Positions 5,701-7,509 of a DNA stretch of 7,509 bases are shown one piece after another (the first letter of the stretch is position 1; each line of letters begins with the position of its first letter). The translations under genes were made by a program, and so were the position numbers. A model generated the notes under the pieces. The model did not search any database and was not told where the DNA came from. It saw nothing but the letters and a program-made list of their open reading frames with translations. This DNA is from SVMC01 sp045601345 (lineage in GTDB: Bacteria; Bacillota; Clostridia; Oscillospirales; Oscillospiraceae), in contig JAZRZL010000013.1 in assembly GCA_045601345.1 (NCBI GenBank), forward strand, positions 1 through 7,509. The letters are read 5' to 3'.

Positions 5701-7509
5701 GAATTCGTCGTTGGACATGAATGCAGTGCCATTGGGAACATCATCGGGAATGATCACATTCTTGGCGTTGACTTGGATGGTTACACTCTGACCGCCGGTG
5801 GTAGTGATCTTGAAGCTGCCGGAGGTATCAGCAGAAATCTTGCTCCAATCGACACGGACACCGATCACAGCAGCGGTGGTGAAATGACCCTTCGTATCAC
5901 CGTCGAGGATCACCCATTCGGGGACATCGGTTATTTCGTAATCCACAGGGGCAGAACCGGCGTTACTCAAACTGACATAGTAAGCCTGTTTTACGGTGCT
6001 GTCGAAATCGGGAAGAGTCTGGGTGCCGGAGGTAGCATAGGTGCTGCTGCCGGTCACATTGACCAGCATGGATGCACCCTGTGCAAGCGTGATTCTGGTG
6101 GGGCTGAAGGTCTGAGAGGAATCGTTGTTCCAGCTGGAGTAGTTCAGATGGGCACGAGCCGTGATGCCGCAGACCTGCTCGTTATTGAACGGGGAGGTGA
6201 TCATCATGCGATACCACTTGGGCTGACCGTTGAGATCAGGACCGAGCTTGTTATACGCAGCGGTATAAGCACGGTCGGCTGCGAGTGCGGCATTGACCTT
6301 GTCTGCATAGATGTTGGCCAGAGCACTCTTGGCGTTGGCATACTGCTGGTTGAGACCCTGATAAATCAGCATCTTATTGGTATTGGCCGATTGAATGGCG
6401 CAGTAGTAAACCAGCTCATAGTAGGCATCATACAAATCAGTGTTTGTGAATTTGTAAAGATATTTGTTGGCAATATCCTCAATGTTCTGCGCATAGGCGA
6501 GGGTTCTCTGGGCTTCGTTATAGTTGGTGAGGTTGTAGGTGTTGTTCTTCTGCTGTTCGGGCTTGCGGTTGCCGTTGAGCTGGGTATAGTCATGGAGCAC
6601 CTCGGCAAGAGCTGCATAGTCCTCGTCGGTGAGATCGGCGGCGGCAAACTGCTGTCTTGCCCAAATCTCATAATATTCCTCGGCGGTGATGGTATCTTCT
6701 GTATCGTTGGCCGCATTGGAGCCATAGGTTTCAAAGTCGTAGGCCAGATCCATGAAGTAGCTCAGAGGCAGTTCCATGGGCTTGAGGTCACCAACGTTTA
6801 CGATCCAGGCATCGTCCACGCCATATTCATATGCGGTGGTCAGGTTGTCCCATGTTCTCTGGAGAGGCATGGTGTTGGTCCACATGGAGGTATGGGGAGA
6901 ACCAACATAGTCAAAGTGATAATACAGACCGTAATTGAAGCGATCCTTTTCTCCGTATTCACCCAGTGTGCGGAGGTAGCCGTTGTTGTCCTCACAGAAC
7001 ATGACGATACGGTTGGTGTCTGCACCCAAAAGATCGGTGATTTCGGAATCGAAATACAGAGCGGCGCTCTTATCAGCGTTGGAAGGATTGTTGCGGTCAC
7101 CGGCATACCAGCAGTTTTCGACTTCTTTATAGAGGGCGATCAACTGGGGAGTATCCTCCAGACCATACTGGTGGAGGATGCGATCCTGCTCGCGGATAAC
7201 GTCCTTGAGAAGCTCAGCATTCTGTTTGGTGCTCAGGGTACGGCCATTGGCATCGGTCAGGGCGGTATCGTTCTCGCCGCGCATACCGATGGTGAGGAGG
7301 TTCGACAGGCTGCCGTTGCGCTTGATACCGTCGGACCAGAAGTTGGAGATATTGGTGGGATTGGTCAGATAGTTCCACGCCTGACGGGACTTATTATCCG
7401 TCGCGCCGGTGGCGGTGGGCTGGGTGTAGGTGTCGGTGCTGTCGTTGTAGCCCTGCAGATCGCCCCATTCCACGCCCGCACGGGCCATGGGCTCGTGGTG
7501 GGATGCGCC
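2755..7509 (-). CDS. SLH-anchored modular GH115 alpha-glucuronidase (5' partial)
   Basis: The reading frame is open from the right window edge to a TGA at 2755-2757, giving 1,584 visible residues; the true start, signal peptide and N-terminal GH115 domain lie outside. Family GH115 removes (4-O-methyl-)glucuronic acid from xylan side chains by an inverting mechanism. Seen motifs typical of the family: SHHEPM (7486-7503), GMRGENDTAL (about 7258-7287), FCEDN (6985-7000), YYHFDYVG (6901-6927) and WIVNVGDLKPMELP (6771-6812). A helical region (about 6760-6200), an Ig-like beta region (about 6015-5757) and a GH115 C-terminal domain (about 5745-5180) follow. Next come Cys-rich linker 1 (4888-5115), a concanavalin-A-like module (4276-4887), linker 2 (4099-4257), an F5/8-type-C/CBM32-like module (3625-4077), linker 3 (3304-3609) and three SLH repeats (2758-3276). 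The ATG at 7488 is internal, because the SHHEPM motif spans it. SLH repeats imply non-covalent attachment to cell-wall polymer, so the enzyme probably acts outside the cell. Exact substrate is not determinable here; arabinogalactan or host glycans are possible alternatives to xylan. Confidence 0.93.
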   Translation of the reverse strand, partial: GASHHEPMARAGVEWGDLQGYNDSTDTYTQPTATGATDNKSRQAWNYLTNPTNISNFWSDGIKRNGSLSNLLTIGMRGENDTALTDANGRTLSTKQNAELLKDVIREQDRILHQYGLEDTPQLIALYKEVENCWYAGDRNNPSNADKSAALYFDSEITDLLGADTNRIVMFCEDNNGYLRTLGEYGEKDRFNYGLYYHFDYVGSPHTSMWTNTMPLQRTWDNLTTAYEYGVDDAWIVNVGDLKPMELPLSYFMDLAYDFETYGSNAANDTEDTITAEEYYEIWARQQFAAADLTDEDYAALAEVLHDYTQLNGNRKPEQQKNNTYNLTNYNEAQRTLAYAQNIEDIANKYLYKFTNTDLYDAYYELVYYCAIQSANTNKMLIYQGLNQQYANAKSALANIYADKVNAALAADRAYTAAYNKLGPDLNGQPKWYRMMITSPFNNEQVCGITARAHLNYSSWNNDSSQTFSPTRITLAQGASMLVNVTGSSTYATSGTQTLPDFDSTVKQAYYVSLSNAGSAPVDYEITDVPEWVILDGDTKGHFTTAAVIGVRVDWSKISADTSGSFKITTTGGQSVTIQVNAKNVIIPDDVPNGTAFMSNDEFSFIADHYTAMGTGHSKGSDNKEVGWVSIPGYGKTEGSVKPFPVYTDDCLAGEGPWLDYTVYVPAGQSGNYSLNIFFGQSNDISFFEGKELNFALQVNGGAIQTKNALTNNYVAGGNGWYDNILNCGHTMSYGNFNLNEGLNTVRIYAMDQNLLLQKIVISKGSSYKSSYLGAPQSFRKGDAIPEQQEMVFEAYVDHDHVYESIRVEPTCTQPGSETGKCTICGVTITTTLKALGHDWNEGVLTREATETMAGSKHCVCQRCGAEKDIRIPRIGATVPDDIDFTDASSADRFEVINQNVTEIREGQGLYLITTKDGFEPANDQLSGSAATTPKDLVLIPVEGDWAATMEFDFSQGNASNGYYQFFGFYAMQDYENAAGIRGGDGAMQNFLRVGGTVTADSSDLNSTPGLASNGTYWYKLVKEGTTYTCLRSSDGDEFTEMFSYEDTGIEADKIAIDAYTGMTEGYQFYVKSIKFEDAGGAPSHEHTYESVVTPPTCVKKGYTTYTCTVCGKSYTDNEVPALGHDFVDGKCTRCGEVYVDELVNYALRTNGGSVTASSGVEGNANNVIDGTRIKSTRIRWASENLPATLTITLSELRNISIVDVISQVPDSVESGITEMGETTNLGLKGITVSYSEDGSKWTVFAEGDSGNNLAWQRFEKSVPVTAQYIKIDIDQEDTFDGWARILEVQVFGRPVGSEPHTHQYTKVITAPTCTEKGYTTYTCTCGDNYIADEVAALGHDLKETTLAATCTTAGSVTKTCSRCDYKEVTVIPTLDHDYVNGKCTLCGAKDPDYVCDGGASCPAKDYTDSPKPGSWAHIGIDYCVENELMNGISNTLFKPNGTVTRGQLVTILYRIAGNKAASTSEVTFTDVEAGRYYTDAVKWAAGNGIVNGYEDNTFRPEANISREQIATILYRYAGSPDVTGTLNFPDANQAGNYAKDALVWATQKGLITGIKTTTNTILAPKANATRAQIATIIMRYLED
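2758..3276 (-). repeat. Three SLH repeats, cell-wall anchor
   Basis: Three SLH units close the GH115 protein. The first spans WAHIGIDYCVENELMNGI to LVTILYRIAG, the second FTDVEAGRYYTDAVKWA to IATILYRYAG, and the third FPDANQAGNYAKDALVWA to the C-terminus. The TRAE-like signatures are TRGQ, SREQ and TRAQ. A triplet at the extreme C-terminus is the usual arrangement for binding pyruvylated secondary wall polymer. Confidence 0.9.
3304..3609 (-). repeat. Cys-rich linker 3 (GH115 protein), extended
   Basis: The unit starts HTHQYTK and PTCTEKG, but its first pair is CTC, not CxxC, from loss of one residue. AALGHD follows, then an inserted second half (ATCTTAG, CSRC, TLDHDY) before the final CTLC. 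Two more cysteines (3304-3324) lie before the SLH region. It looks like one and a half fused repeat units. Confidence 0.7.
4099..4257 (-). repeat. Cys-rich linker 2 (GH115 protein)
   Basis: This is the most regular copy: HEHTYES, PTCVKKG, YTCTVCG, VPALGHDF and GKCTRCG in order, about 53 residues. It joins the concanavalin-A-like module to the F5/8-type-C module. Two CxxC pairs and the GHD motif define the repeat unit used to recognise the other copies. Confidence 0.72.
4276..4887 (-). repeat. Concanavalin-A-like module, copy A (complete)
   Basis: This is the full-length copy within the GH115 protein, about 204 residues from IGATVPDDIDFTD to YVKSIKFEDA, flanked on both sides by Cys-rich linkers. 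The alternating beta-strand pattern and the terminal YxVKSIKFED strand fit a jelly-roll fold of the GH43 C-terminal type. It and the linker before it align with copy B in the next gene at a nearly constant offset of 4,413 to 4,419 bases, with only one- or two-codon indels. Confidence 0.75.
4888..5115 (-). repeat. Cys-rich linker 1 (GH115 protein)
   Basis: The segment starts HDHVYES, then PTCTQPG, a CxxC (CTIC), ALGHDW, and a second CxxC (CQRC) before the concanavalin-A-like module. The His and Cys spacing suggests a small metal- or disulfide-stabilised unit between modules. Such linkers are common in clostridial surface proteins; the function is not established. Confidence 0.7.

Noticed and set aside
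7486..7488. ATG at 7488 as the start of the GH115 gene
   Set aside because: The frame stays open to the window edge and the upstream residues complete the conserved GH115 SHHEPM motif, so this Met is internal.

Overview
The window looks like chromosomal DNA from an uncultured or gut-associated Gram-positive member of the Clostridia, plausibly near Oscillospiraceae. The evidence is large modular surface proteins with S-layer homology (SLH) repeats, carbohydrate-active modules joined by Cys-rich linkers of the 'PTC...YTC..CG...ALGHD...CT.CG' type, a Gram-positive signal peptide, and AT-rich intergenic DNA with TATAAT-type promoters. The taxonomic call is an inference from protein style only.

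Layout: both genes are on the minus strand and both are cut by a window edge. The upstream gene (7509 down to 2755, 5' end missing) encodes a very large family GH115 alpha-glucuronidase. After the catalytic and GH115 C-terminal domains come a concanavalin-A-like module, an F5/8-type-C (CBM32-like) module, three Cys-rich linkers and a C-terminal SLH triplet that should tether the enzyme to the cell wall. It ends in a clear intrinsic terminator (2661-2710). A 327-bp intergenic region follows (2428-2754). It holds two good minus-strand extended -10 promoters, three adjacent hairpins and five copies of a decamer related to ATGGTATAAT.

The downstream gene (2427 down to 1, 3' end missing) is open across its whole visible length. 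It encodes a secreted protein with a signal peptide, a LamG-type lectin fold, a metallophosphoesterase domain with all metal-binding motifs intact, a Cys-rich linker, and the start of a second copy of the same concanavalin-A-like module found in the GH115 protein.

Working together (inference): the first protein should be a wall-anchored enzyme removing (4-O-methyl-)glucuronic acid side chains from xylan or a related glycan. The second is an extracellular phosphoesterase of unknown substrate that shares its carbohydrate-binding-like module and linker. The pair looks like part of a surface glycan-processing locus, with the two genes transcribed separately in tandem. No tRNA, rRNA, CRISPR array, transposase or phage gene was seen.
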